Shown here: positions 20,301-28,428 of the stretch, piece by piece
How the letters are laid out: every line of letters starts with the position of its first letter
How positions within the stretch are numbered: position 1 is the first letter of the stretch
Assembly (NCBI RefSeq): GCF_003814555.1
Contig: NZ_RKQN01000002.1
Coordinates: 1 to 64,000 of the forward strand
Length of the DNA stretch: 64,000 nt
Direction of reading: 5' to 3'
Origin: Vulcaniibacterium tengchongense
GTDB taxonomy: Bacteria > Pseudomonadota > Gammaproteobacteria > Xanthomonadales > Xanthomonadaceae
Position numbers and translations under genes: made by a program
The notes under the pieces: generated by a model
Databases searched by the model: none
Told to the model about the DNA's origin: nothing
The model's input: the letters and a program-made list of their open reading frames with translations, nothing else

Positions 20301-20519
20301 GTTGAGGATCGCGGCCTCGGAGAACGAGGTGATCTTGGCCGCCATCTCCGCCGCCGGCAGGCCGCTGTAGGTCCACACCAGGTTGATCGAGGGGATGCCG
20401 ACCTCGGGCAGGATGTCGGTCGGCATGCGCCGCGCGGCCAGCGTGCCGAACAGCAGGATCAGGATGGCCAGCACCCCGATCGTGTAACGGCGCGACAGCG
20501 CGTATCGGACGATCCACAT
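17325..20519 (-). CDS. RND family efflux transporter permease subunit
   Basis: A 1064-residue inner-membrane proton-driven exporter with the usual RND layout: first membrane helix, periplasmic porter loop, helices 2-6, a duplicate loop, helices 8-12. The TM4 proton-relay block reads GILVDNAVVDVENT (about residue 400), with Asp-Asn where AcrB has Asp-Asp. The TM10 block reads GVSTANSVLV, without the lysine of AcrB. It therefore belongs to a sub-branch distinct from AcrB/MexB, and the substrate cannot be predicted. The gene is first in a two-gene operon divergent from an AraC-family regulator. Confidence 0.92.
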   Translation of the reverse strand: MWIVRYALSRRYTIGVLAILILLFGTLAARRMPTDILPEVGIPSINLVWTYSGLPAAEMAAKITSFSEAAILNTVDDLKEVSSTTLNGAAVVRIDFQPGVSLERALGQITAVSQTILRRMPPGTSPPLVIRNNVSSTPVLQLVLSSDSLTEAQLYDYARLQLRSQIQTIPGIRMTLPYGGAARQIMVDLNPRALQTYGLTPADVTAALERGSPTLPSGSIREGARELQIALETSPENASGFLDLPIASRGGNVIYVRDVASVRDGAALQTNVARMDGASAVSVALIKLGGASAVQIVREVRARLPEIVASAPPGMRIEPIFDQSVFVDNAIGSIRHEAVIVGLLVAFVVLVFLGSWRSSLIVLAAIPLALLASVAMLYLLGYTFNVMTLGGLALAIGILVDNAVVDVENTNRNIALGKDVPTAILDSAREVVFPEFVSTVSICIVLTPILLMTGLSAWVFTPLALAVIFAMAASFLLSRTLIPVLAAMLLPADIESRRQPRRAFERALLAVNHRVEHALERLRERHHALLERLGHHGGVLALAAFALLGLGALSAALLGREYFPQVDAGQIRLQVRLPSGTRLEQTAARLAEIQREIRQIVPAEELQTIYEQIGTPDPVNLAMVDSAVVGSFEAEVMLQLRPPHAPSADYLAQIRRRVAEKFPDVKLFERPPDATSRTLAGAAVGAFEVRVTGRDVAGNLATAREIESRLRAVPGAVDVTLRQVLDLPEYQVSIDRSRAAQLGITSQDASRAVLAVLGSAGTVTPVYWVDRASAQSYTVQVQAPIADLDSVETLLNTPLRVGTDGRTVLLRNVATVTPRGVPASIGRTTLAPTLSVLANVQGTDLGSVYDRLSAIVDGLQPRLKPGNRIEIAGQAGEMQSAYGELAGGLAMAAVLVFLVLVVNFQSWILPLAAMSGLPLAVSGAAFALFLTGTPLSVPALMGVMMVIGVSTANSVLVTSFVRDLVAAGHDPEIAAYEAAAVRLRPVLMTASAMVLGIVPMALGLGEGGEQNAPLGRAVIGGLLFGTPATLVLVPSLLAVLARRGRLRAAQPAPVAAPAGAGVPL

Positions 20520-20638
20520 GGATTGGCGCTCCGGGGGGGAGGACGCCGGGGGGCCGGCGCAGGGGAACGCGCCGCCGCGCCGCGGGCCGGAGCTCGGCTG
20601 CGCGACGGCGGGGACGGTCGCATCCTCAGAGAGCGCCC

Positions 20639-20669
20639 ACGTTAGGCGCGGCGCGGCCGCCGGCGTTAG
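20639..20669. promoter_or_regulatory. Candidate operator between RND operon and AraC-type gene
   Basis: In the 258-bp divergent gap, CGTTAGGC and CGTTAGCC occur as direct repeats about 24 bases apart (starting near 20640 and 20664). AraC-family activators usually bind direct half-sites, so this is a possible binding site. Weak evidence: only two short copies. Confidence 0.25.
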
Positions 20670-20777
20670 CCCATTGCTGCCGTATGCTTGCCCGATCCTG
20701 CAAATCGAAAGTTCCGGCCGCGCCGCGGGCGGCCGGCCTGCCGATAATCCGGGCGAACCGGCAGGAGGCGCAACGCC

Positions 20778-21719
20778 ATGAGCCTACTGAGTCCTTCCGA
20801 AACCATCGCGCAACAATCGCTCACCGCGCCGCAGGCGGAGCTGGCCGACCGGATTGCCCGATCGACCCCGGGCGACGGCATCCACCCGACCGCCCTGCCG
20901 CAACTGCAGCTGGTCCGCTGCAGCCGGCCGACGCCGTGCACGCCGAACGTCTTCGAGCCGCGCCTGTGCATCGTGGTGCAGGGCAGCAAGATCGCCCTGC
21001 TCGGCGACCAGGTCTACCACTACGACCCGCTCAACTACCTGGTGGTGTCGATGACCCTGCCGATGATGGGCCAGGTGGTCGAGGCCACGCCGGAGAAGCC
21101 GTACCTGTGCCTGCGCCTGGACATCGAGCCGGAGCAGATCGCCGGCCTGCTGCTCGACACCGGCGCCCAGGCCGGCGCCTCGCCCGGCGCCGGCTCGGCG
21201 CGCGCGGCGTACGCGGCGCGGGTGACGCCGGCGCTGCTCGACGCGGTGCTGCGGCTGATGCGCCTGCTCGACGAACCGGAGGACCTGCCGGTGCTGGCGC
21301 CGATGGCGATGCGCGAGATCTTCTACCGGGTGCTGCTCGGCGACCTCGGCCACCACCTGCGCGCGGTCGCGATGCACGACAGCCGCCCGCAACGCATCGC
21401 CAAGGCCGTGGAACTGCTGCGCCAGCGCTACCTGGAACCGCTGCGCATCGAGGAGCTGGCGCGCTCGGTGCACATGAGCGTGTCCTCGCTGCACCACAAC
21501 TTCAAGGCCGCCACCACGATGTCGCCGCTGCAGTACCAGAAGCAGCTGCGCCTGCACGAGGCGCGCCGGCTGATGCTCACTGAGGGCCTGGAGGCCAGCG
21601 CGGCCGCGCACCGCGTCGGCTACGAGAGCCCGTCGCAGTTCAGCCGCGAATACAAGCGCCTGTTCGGCGCGCCGCCGCGCGCGGAGATCGCCCAGATCAG
21701 GGCCGCCGCGGCGGGTTGA
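20778..21719 (+). CDS. AraC-family transcriptional regulator
   Basis: A 313-residue regulator with an N-terminal AraC_N-type ligand domain (FEPRLCIVVQGSKIALLGDQVYHYDPLNYLVVS) and two C-terminal helix-turn-helix motifs (IEELARSVHMSVSSLHHNFKAAT and ASAAAHRVGYESPSQFSREYKRLFG). It starts about 260 bases from, and points away from, the RND efflux operon, so it is the likely local regulator; inducer unknown. A ribosome-binding site (GGAGG) precedes the ATG. Its 3' end overlaps the opposite-strand glucan synthase gene by 23 bases. Confidence 0.9.
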   Translation: MSLLSPSETIAQQSLTAPQAELADRIARSTPGDGIHPTALPQLQLVRCSRPTPCTPNVFEPRLCIVVQGSKIALLGDQVYHYDPLNYLVVSMTLPMMGQVVEATPEKPYLCLRLDIEPEQIAGLLLDTGAQAGASPGAGSARAAYAARVTPALLDAVLRLMRLLDEPEDLPVLAPMAMREIFYRVLLGDLGHHLRAVAMHDSRPQRIAKAVELLRQRYLEPLRIEELARSVHMSVSSLHHNFKAATTMSPLQYQKQLRLHEARRLMLTEGLEASAAAHRVGYESPSQFSREYKRLFGAPPRAEIAQIRAAAAG

Positions 21720-24387
21720 GCCCGGCCCGGCGCGCCGGGGGCGGGGCCGGCCGCGCCTGGTTCGGCGCTTCCGCGCGCGCGCGCGCCCCTTGGAACGCCC
21801 CGGCCCATTTCGGCGCGCTGGAAACGGGGACGTCCGCGCGGCGCTGCGACGCCTGGCGGGAGGAAAGCCACTCGCAATACAACGCCGCCGCATACGGCAG
21901 CGATTGCACCGACAGCATGCCCGCCCAGGCCAAGGTCAGCGCATCGTCGGTGCCGCGCTGCCAAAGCAGCGCCAGGATGCACAGCCATATCGCCAGGAAC
22001 AGGCCGAATTCCTCGACCACGGCCGCGCCGGCGCGCTGCGCCGGCATCCGCGCGGCGCCCTTGCCGGTGCGGCGGAACGGAAGCCGCGGCGTGAACGCGC
22101 TGCGCAGCACGGCACGCGCGATGGTATGGGTCAGGGCGAGCTCGGCGATCAGCGCGCCCGCGGTGTCGCGCCAACCCGGGCTCACGCGGCGGCGATGCAG
22201 GATCAGGCCGGACACCAGCTTCAGGCCCAGCGAGGCCGCGCCCAGGGCCGCGAACGCTTGGAACGGCAGCGAATCCCAAGCGGGCGCGAGCAGATGGCCC
22301 ACGCCGAGCGCGATCGCGCAGGCGGTGAACGCCGCGTGCGCGGCTCCGGCGAACCACGGCAGCCAGCCGGCGAGGTAGTGATAGCGCTGCGACGGGGTCA
22401 GCCCGCCGGGCCGCAGGAGCGAGGGGACATGGCGCCTGAAGATCTGCATCGCGCCGAACGCCCAGCGGAATCGCTGCGCCTTGTAGGCCGCGAAATCGTC
22501 CGGAAGCAGGCCCCGTCCGTAAACGCGGTCCACGTACAGCGCGCGGTACCCGGCCCGCTGCACCCGCAGGCCGAGTTCGGTGTCCTCGCAGATGCACCAC
22601 TCGGACCAGCCCAGCCGGTCCAGCAGCGCGCGCCGGACCATGATCAGCGTGCCGTGGACGATGATCGCGTCGCGCTCGTGGCGGTGGTGCATGCCGACGC
22701 GGAAGAAGCTCTCCGATTCCCAGTTGCACATCCGCCAGAAAGGATGCCGCGCGTATTCCCGATGCGCCTGCGGCGCCTGCACCGCGCCGACGCGGGGATC
22801 TTCGAAGTGCCCGGCCAGATCGCGCAGCCATTCCGGTCGAACCACGTAATCGCTGTCGACGATGGCGACGATTTCGGCGCGCGGGTCGGTGTGCCGCAAG
22901 GCGAAGTTCAGCGCGCCGGCCTTGAAGCCGGGCCAGTGGTCCAGATGGAAGAAGCGGAAGCGCCGGCCCAAGGCCCGGCAGCGCGCCTGCACCGGCCGCC
23001 AGACGGCTTCGTCGCGGGTGTTGTTGTCGATCACCAGCACTTCGTAGTCCGGGTAGTCGAGCCGCGCCAGGCTGTCGAGCGTCTCGATCACCACCTGCGG
23101 CGGCTCGTTGTAGCAGGGCAGGTGGATCGAGATCTTCGGCGCGAAACCGGGCCCGCTGGGACAGGGCGCGGCTTGCCTGCGCCAGCGCGGTTGCGCCAGC
23201 GTCTCCAGCAGCTCGAAGCCGCCCGCCAGCAGGTGGACGAAGGCGAACGTCTGCAGCGCGAACAGGATCGCGAACAGGAGCCAGCCCCACGCGCCCGGGT
23301 AGTAATCCCACGGCAGCGCCAGCATCCAGACGGCCGACATGAAGGCGCCCTGCAGCATCGCCAGAAACAGCCAGCGCCCCCATGGCCGCAGGTGCCGCGC
23401 GCGCAGCGCGAACAGCAGCAGGAACGGGAACGCCAGCGCGGAGGCCGACAGCGCCTTGAAGCGCACGTGCGGATCGTCCCGGACCGGCCCGCTCCAGGCG
23501 AACTTGGGTTCTCCGTCGGCGTCGAAGACGCCCCAATGCGCCCCCGCCAAGCGCTCGCCTCTGACCTTCCAAGGCTGGTCGAAGGCCTCCAGCACGTAGT
23601 ACTCCCAACCGTGCGCCTGCAGCCGCTGCAGCATGCGGCGCAGGAACACGCCCTGGTCCAACCGCGACGCCGCCGCCTCGCCCTGGGACGGACCGGCCGA
23701 AGGCCAGCCCACTTCGCCGATCACGATGCGCTTGCCGGGGAAGCGGGCCTGCAATATGCGGTACTGCGCCACCACCCGATCGACGCCGTGCGCCAGCGCG
23801 ATGCCGTCCCAATACGGCAGCAGGTGCACGACGATGAAATCGACGTGCTCGGCCAGTTCCGGATGCATCATCCAGATGTGGAAGGGCTCGGCGGTGGAGA
23901 CCGGGACGCGGAACGCGGCGCGGGCGTCGTCCAGCCGGGCGGCGAGCCGCGCCGGCGTCAGGTCGCCGCGCAACACGCTTTCGTTGCCGACCACCGCGCC
24001 GGCGATGTTGGCGTGTTCGCGGACGGCGGCGGCCAGGGCGCGCAGCTCGCGTTCGTCGGCTTTCCGGTGGCCGCTCAGCCAGGCCCCGGCGAGCACCTCG
24101 ATGCCTTCGCGCTCCAGATCGCGCGCCGCGCGCAGATCGGTCGAGGAATAGAGCCGCACCCGGCGGGTGTGCCGCGCGAGCAGCCGGACTTCGCGTTCGA
24201 TCGCATCGGCGTCGCGCCGCCCGGTCGAGTAGGCGTATCCGTGCGCCTGTCCGTCCCAGGCGGGCGCCTCCGCCGTGCGCGGCGCCGATGCCCAGGCGAC
24301 CGCGCCCAGTACGGCGAACAGCGCCGCCTCCGCGGCCGCGAGGGCGAATGCGCGCTTGCGGACAGCGGTTGTCGCGGGACGGTCCAT
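21697..24387 (-). CDS. ndvB: Bifunctional GH17-GT2 membrane beta-glucan synthase (NdvB type)
   Basis: An 896-residue protein fusing a GH17 domain to a processive GT2 glycosyltransferase, the layout of Pseudomonas NdvB, which makes cyclic beta-1,3-glucans tied to biofilm antibiotic tolerance. After a membrane anchor, the GH17 part shows the acid/base Glu in VVGNES (E136) and the nucleophile in VIGEVGWPSAG (E225). Several membrane helices precede the GT2 part with IDNNT, DSD (about 511-513), CEDTELG and the QRFRW box (Q638); more helices follow. The C-terminal about 45 residues are Ala/Arg/Pro-rich. Start at 24387 (MDRPATT) has GGACGAAG upstream; an ATG at 24429 is the alternative. The product glucan is inferred. 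Confidence 0.88.
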   Translation of the reverse strand: MDRPATTAVRKRAFALAAAEAALFAVLGAVAWASAPRTAEAPAWDGQAHGYAYSTGRRDADAIEREVRLLARHTRRVRLYSSTDLRAARDLEREGIEVLAGAWLSGHRKADERELRALAAAVREHANIAGAVVGNESVLRGDLTPARLAARLDDARAAFRVPVSTAEPFHIWMMHPELAEHVDFIVVHLLPYWDGIALAHGVDRVVAQYRILQARFPGKRIVIGEVGWPSAGPSQGEAAASRLDQGVFLRRMLQRLQAHGWEYYVLEAFDQPWKVRGERLAGAHWGVFDADGEPKFAWSGPVRDDPHVRFKALSASALAFPFLLLFALRARHLRPWGRWLFLAMLQGAFMSAVWMLALPWDYYPGAWGWLLFAILFALQTFAFVHLLAGGFELLETLAQPRWRRQAAPCPSGPGFAPKISIHLPCYNEPPQVVIETLDSLARLDYPDYEVLVIDNNTRDEAVWRPVQARCRALGRRFRFFHLDHWPGFKAGALNFALRHTDPRAEIVAIVDSDYVVRPEWLRDLAGHFEDPRVGAVQAPQAHREYARHPFWRMCNWESESFFRVGMHHRHERDAIIVHGTLIMVRRALLDRLGWSEWCICEDTELGLRVQRAGYRALYVDRVYGRGLLPDDFAAYKAQRFRWAFGAMQIFRRHVPSLLRPGGLTPSQRYHYLAGWLPWFAGAAHAAFTACAIALGVGHLLAPAWDSLPFQAFAALGAASLGLKLVSGLILHRRRVSPGWRDTAGALIAELALTHTIARAVLRSAFTPRLPFRRTGKGAARMPAQRAGAAVVEEFGLFLAIWLCILALLWQRGTDDALTLAWAGMLSVQSLPYAAALYCEWLSSRQASQRRADVPVSSAPKWAGAFQGARARAEAPNQARPAPPPARRAGLNPPRRP

Positions 24388-24510
24388 GTCTTCGTCCGGA
24401 AGCCCCCGCGAACGGCGCGCGGGCGGCACCCTTGGGGCGGCTCCACGCTAGCAGGAGCGGCGCAGGCGGGAGCGTGAACCCGATCGCTTTTCGCGAGCGG
24501 ACGGACCGGC

Positions 24511-25047
24511 TCAGCCCGACGCGGCCGCCGCCCCGTCCGGATCCCGGCGCAGGATGAACTCCAGGTCTCGCGTCTTGCCCACCGCGAAGTGGTACTGCCC
24601 TGCCCGTACGTAGCCGTGCCGGGCGTAGAAGCGCTGCGCGCCGAAGTTCTCCGACCACACGCCGATCCACAGCGTGCGCGGGCCGCCGGCGAGCAGCCAG
24701 TCCTGCGCGGCGCGGAACAGCCGCCCGCCCCAGCCGCCGTTCTGGAAGTCGCGCAGCACGTACAGTCGCTTGAGCTCGCCGTCGCCGGCGCGGACGTCGG
24801 GGTGCGGCAGGCCGCACGGCCCGGCCAGCGCGTAGCCGACCGCGCCGCGCGCGGGCGCCTCGAGCACCCAGGTCGCATACGCCGGGTCGCGCAGCAGCGC
24901 GGCCCAGGCCTCGACCGCATAGGCCTCGGCGAGGAAGGCGTGTAGGTCCTCGGGCGGGTACAGGTGGCCGAAGGTCTCGGTGAAGCAGGCCGAAGCCAGC
25001 CGCGACAGGGTCGCGGCGTCGGCGACGCCGGCGCGACGGATCTGCAT
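24511..25047 (-). CDS. GNAT family N-acetyltransferase
   Basis: A 178-residue acetyltransferase. The first strand is MQIRRAGVADAATLSRLASACF. The acetyl-CoA pyrophosphate loop lies in LYVLRDFQNGGWGGRLFRAA and the last core block is WSENFGAQRFYARHGY. The acceptor cannot be told from sequence. It starts 2 bases after the stop of the small acidic-protein gene, so the pair is probably one transcript. The frame is open far upstream because of the acidic-tail DNA, but MQIRR is where homology-like sequence begins. Confidence 0.88.
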   Translation of the reverse strand: MQIRRAGVADAATLSRLASACFTETFGHLYPPEDLHAFLAEAYAVEAWAALLRDPAYATWVLEAPARGAVGYALAGPCGLPHPDVRAGDGELKRLYVLRDFQNGGWGGRLFRAAQDWLLAGGPRTLWIGVWSENFGAQRFYARHGYVRAGQYHFAVGKTRDLEFILRRDPDGAAAASG

Positions 25048-25049
25048 GG

Positions 25050-25334
25050 CTAGCGCGCCTCCTCCTCGCCGTCTTCCTCGTCTTCGTCCTCTTCCTCGTA
25101 CTCCTCGTCCTCGCCTTCCTCGTCCTCTTCGTACTCGTAGTCGTCCTCGCCGAAGTCCTCGCCGTCCCAGCGGAACTGGCCGTCGGGGACGAAGGTCAGC
25201 GCCATCGCGCCCGGCGCGGAGCCGACACGCACCAGCCAGCCGCCGAACACGCGGGCGCGTTCGGTGATCAGGGCGGGGCCGGCGCCCACGTTGGCGAGCC
25301 TTTCCCATTGCAGGACGAACGCGTACTCGGTCAT
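25050..25334 (-). CDS. Small protein with hyperacidic C-terminal tail, unknown function
   Basis: A 94-residue protein I cannot assign to a family. Residues 1-56 look folded (MTEYAFVLQWERLANVG..., ending FVPDGQFRW). From about residue 57 to 92 it is almost only Glu and Asp with a few Tyr and Gly. The start at 25334 has a good GGAG ribosome-binding site; six more codons upstream are open. The tail is coded by a run of GAG/GAC-type codons, which on the plus strand looks like a tcctcgtc microsatellite. It is 95 bases after aspS's neighbour gap and abuts the GNAT gene. Confidence 0.72.
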   Translation of the reverse strand: MTEYAFVLQWERLANVGAGPALITERARVFGGWLVRVGSAPGAMALTFVPDGQFRWDGEDFGEDDYEYEEDEEGEDEEYEEEDEDEEDGEEEAR

Positions 25335-25428
25335 ACGATCACTCCGTAACAAAGTCGCTTGGCGAAACCGGGGCCGGGCATCCGGCGCGGACGGGCGCAG
25401 CGCGCGGCGCGGAACCGCGGCCGGCTGC

Positions 25429-27210
25429 TCAGGCCTTGGGCGCGGGCGGCCTCACCTGCACGTGCACCTCGGCCAGCTGCGCGTCGGGAATCGGCGACGG
25501 CGCGCCGGTCATCAGGCACTGCGCGGTGGTGGTCTTGGGGAAGGCGATCACGTCGCGGATCGATTCGGTGCCGGCCATCAGCGCGGCGATGCGGTCGATG
25601 CCGAAGGCGATGCCGCCGTGCGGCGGCGCGCCGTAGCGCAGCGCCTCGAGCAGGAAACCGAACTTCAGCTCCGCCTCCTCCTTGCCGATGCCGAGCAGGT
25701 CGAACACCGCCGACTGCATCGACGAGCGGTGGATGCGGATCGAACCGCCGCCGATCTCGTTGCCGTTGAGCACCATGTCGTAGCCGCGCGACACCGCGGT
25801 GGCGGCGTTGGCGCGCAGGTCGGCCTCGTCGTCCACCGCCGGCGCGGTGAACGGATGGTGCAGGGCGACGTAGCGGCCAGCCTCCGCGTCCCATTCGAAC
25901 ATCGGGAAGTCGGTGACCCACAGCGGCTTCCAGCCGTCCTCGACCAGGCCGAGGTCCTTGCCGAGCTTCAGGCGCAGCGCGCCCATGAAGTCCGACGCGG
26001 TCTTGTAGTCGGCCGCGCCGAAGAAGATCGCGTCCCCGGCCTGGGCCCCGGCCGCCTGCACCACCGCCGCCAGGGTCGCGTCGTCGAGGAACTTCGCGAT
26101 CGGCGAGTTGACGCCGTCGCGGCCCTTGGCCGGGTCGTCCACCTTCATCCAGGCCAGGCCCTTGGCGCCGAACTTGGCCGCATGCGCGGCGTAGTCGTCG
26201 ATCTGCTTGCGCGACAGCGCCGCGCCGCCCGGCGCGCGCAGCGCGACCACGCGGCCGCCCTGCGCGTTCGCCCAGTCGGCGAACACCTTGAACTCGCAGC
26301 CCTTGACCCGCTCGGCGATGTCCACCAGTTCCAGCGCGATGCGCAGGTCCGGCTTGTCCGAACCGTAGCGGCGCATCGCCTCGGCGTAGGTCATGCGCGG
26401 GAACGGATCGGCCAGCTCGACCCCGGCCACCTCGCGGAACACGTCGCGGATCATCGCCTCGACCGTGTCCTGCACGTCGCGCTCGCCGACCCAGGCGAAC
26501 TCCATGTCGAGCTGGGTGAACTCGAGCTGGCGGTCGGCGCGCAGCGCCTCGTCGCGGAAGCAGCGCGCGATCTGGTAGTAGCGGTCGAAGCCCGCCATCA
26601 TCAGGATCTGCTTGAACAGCTGCGGGCTCTGCGGCAGCGCGTAGAACTCGCCGGGGTGCATGCGCGCCGGCACCAGGAAGTCGCGCGCGCCCTCCGGCGT
26701 GGCCTTGGTCAGGATCGGCGTCTCGATGTCCTGGAAGCCGCGCGCGTCCAGCCAGCGGCGCAGCGCCTGCACCAGCTTGATGCGGGTGCGCATCATCCGC
26801 TGCATCTCCGGGCGCCGCAGGTCGAGGTAGCGGTACTTGAGGCGGATGTCCTCGCCCGGGTTCTCGTGGGCGTGGAACGGCAGCGGCTCGGCCTTGTTGA
26901 GCAGTTCGATCCTCGTCGCGACCACTTCGACCTGGCCGGTCTTCAGCTTGGGATTGACCGCCTCGCGCTTGCGCACCACGCCGGTCACGCGCAGGCAGTC
27001 CTCGTACCCCACATGCGCGGCCGCCGCCAGCACCTCGGCGTTGCCCGCGGCGTCGCTCGGCTCGGCGACGATCTGCACGATGCCTTCGTGGTCGCGCAGG
27101 TCGATGAAGCACAGGCCGCCGAGGTTGCGGGCGACGTCGGCCCAGCCGCACAGGGTCACGGTCTGGCCGAGCAGGGCCTCGTCGACGAGGCCGCAGTAAT
27201 GGGTACGCAT
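25429..27210 (-). CDS. aspS: Aspartyl-tRNA synthetase AspS
   Basis: A 593-residue class IIb synthetase charging tRNA-Asp. It has an N-terminal OB anticodon-binding domain ([24 protein letters not shown]), a class II core with the [21 protein letters not shown] block (motif 2), a bacterial GAD insertion, and motif 3 ([13 protein letters not shown]). Residue 30 is Leu; at this position Leu is usual in discriminating enzymes and His in some non-discriminating ones, a weak hint only. The conserved neighbours fmdB and yebC are both displaced by accessory genes. Confidence 0.97.
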   Translation of the reverse strand: MRTHYCGLVDEALLGQTVTLCGWADVARNLGGLCFIDLRDHEGIVQIVAEPSDAAGNAEVLAAAAHVGYEDCLRVTGVVRKREAVNPKLKTGQVEVVATRIELLNKAEPLPFHAHENPGEDIRLKYRYLDLRRPEMQRMMRTRIKLVQALRRWLDARGFQDIETPILTKATPEGARDFLVPARMHPGEFYALPQSPQLFKQILMMAGFDRYYQIARCFRDEALRADRQLEFTQLDMEFAWVGERDVQDTVEAMIRDVFREVAGVELADPFPRMTYAEAMRRYGSDKPDLRIALELVDIAERVKGCEFKVFADWANAQGGRVVALRAPGGAALSRKQIDDYAAHAAKFGAKGLAWMKVDDPAKGRDGVNSPIAKFLDDATLAAVVQAAGAQAGDAIFFGAADYKTASDFMGALRLKLGKDLGLVEDGWKPLWVTDFPMFEWDAEAGRYVALHHPFTAPAVDDEADLRANAATAVSRGYDMVLNGNEIGGGSIRIHRSSMQSAVFDLLGIGKEEAELKFGFLLEALRYGAPPHGGIAFGIDRIAALMAGTESIRDVIAFPKTTTAQCLMTGAPSPIPDAQLAEVHVQVRPPAPKA

Positions 27211-27360
27211 GGGGGCTCCGGGTATCGCGGGGCCGGCCCCGGGGGCCGGCGAACATGGCATTTTAGCGGCTGTGGGAGACTGCGGACCGCGGGGCGCCGC
27301 TGTCCGCCTCGCCGGACGCGCGGCCGGCCTTGCCGCGCCCAATCGCAAAGGGGATTCGCC

Positions 27361-28275
27361 ATGCACCGATTCGCCTGGAAAGCCGTCCGGATCGCCGCGG
27401 GCCTGCTGGCCCTCGCCTTGGCCGCGATGCCGGCGGCCGCGCAGAAGGAACGCGCCTACGCGCCGGAGAACCTGCGCACCCTGTCCTACGGCGACCAGCT
27501 CCGCGTGATCAGCCTGGAGTACCGCGAACAGTCCGGCGGCCGGCAGATTCCGGCCGACCAGCTGCGCTTCTATCTCGACCAGGTCAACCGCTCGAACTGG
27601 GGCTTCAGCCGGATCAAGGCGGACATCGCCCAGTCGCTGCGCGGCGGCGGCGGCATCTCGCCGCCGGCCGGGCAGACCTTGCGCTGCGACAGCAACGACC
27701 ACGACGCCAGGCGCTGCGTGCCGCCCTGGCGCGGCCCGTCGCGGCTGGTCCGCCAGGTGTCCAAGAGCCCCTGCGTCGAAGGCCGCAGCTGGAGCTCGCA
27801 GGACGGCCTGATCACGGTATGGAGCGGCTGCCGCGGCGAGTTCGCCCCCGCCACCCGGCCGCCGGTCGGCCCGCCCGGCGGCGCCGTGGTCCGCTGCGAA
27901 AGCACCCCCGGCCAGGGCCGGACCTGCACGGTGCCGTGGCGCGGGCGCTCGCGCCTGCTGCGGCAACTGCCGGGCGCGGCCTGCGTCGAGGGCCGCACCT
28001 GGCAGTCGCAGGCGGGCCGGGTCTACGTCCTCGGCGGCTGCCGCGCGGAGTTCGTCGCCGCGGGCGCGACCCCGCCGACGGCCGGCGGCCGTTCGGTGAC
28101 CTGCGCCAGCAACGACGGCCGCACCGCCACCTGCGCCTGGCCGCCGGGCCACGGCGTGCCGCGCCTGCTCGAACAACTCTCGAAGGCGCCGTGCATCCAA
28201 GGGCAGACCTGGGGCTACCGCGCGCCGACCACGATCTGGGTCAGCCGCGGCTGCCGCGGCCGCTTCGGCAACTGA
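27361..28275 (+). CDS. Secreted protein with three DUF3011 repeats
   Basis: A 304-residue predicted exported protein. It has a signal peptide ([16 protein letters not shown]), then a unique region (about 24-100: [22 protein letters not shown]) and three copies of the DUF3011 module (about 105-160, 177-225 and 243-303). Each copy carries four cysteines in the pattern xxCxS...C...PC/ACxxGxxW...GCRxxF, so two disulfides per module are likely. The function of DUF3011 is unknown. The gene points opposite to aspS and is followed by a one-module relative. AGGGG precedes the ATG. Confidence 0.85.
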   Translation: MHRFAWKAVRIAAGLLALALAAMPAAAQKERAYAPENLRTLSYGDQLRVISLEYREQSGGRQIPADQLRFYLDQVNRSNWGFSRIKADIAQSLRGGGGISPPAGQTLRCDSNDHDARRCVPPWRGPSRLVRQVSKSPCVEGRSWSSQDGLITVWSGCRGEFAPATRPPVGPPGGAVVRCESTPGQGRTCTVPWRGRSRLLRQLPGAACVEGRTWQSQAGRVYVLGGCRAEFVAAGATPPTAGGRSVTCASNDGRTATCAWPPGHGVPRLLEQLSKAPCIQGQTWGYRAPTTIWVSRGCRGRFGN

Positions 28276-28335
28276 CCCGCGGCCGGCCGCCGGACGTCGC
28301 GCGACGAAGTTGCGCGCGGCGTCTCGGCCGCTCCC

Positions 28336-28362
28336 TCAAGTTCCGCGCACGCTGGCCGCTAA
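28336..28362 (+). promoter_or_regulatory. FliA (sigma-28)-type promoter
   Basis: TCAAGTTC, 11 bases, then GCCGCTAA: seven of eight bases of the -10 GCCGATAA and a standard TCAAGTT -35 with exact flagellar-class spacing. The predicted start of transcription is near 28369, about 60 bases before the ATG of the single-module DUF3011 gene. A 9-bp perfect hairpin (GGCCCGGAG/CTCCGGGCC, 28371-28394) would form at the very 5' end of that leader. Confidence 0.6.
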
Positions 28363-28428
28363 CGGGGCGAGGCCCGGAGTAGCGACTCCGGGCCGCCCGC
28401 GCCGGTGCAGCCGAGAGGAGGGAGCGCC

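Noticed and set aside
16174-20517. A single 1447-codon minus-strand frame covering adaptor and pump
   Set aside because: Over the pump region it is the wrong frame (Arg/Ala/Pro-rich without membrane helices). The adaptor and permease are two genes in different frames with a 4-base overlap, not a fusion.
25053-25160. Acidic run as non-coding simple repeat only
   Set aside because: The frame has a good ribosome-binding site, a plausible folded N-terminal part, and a tight 2-base junction with the next gene, so a coding call is better supported.
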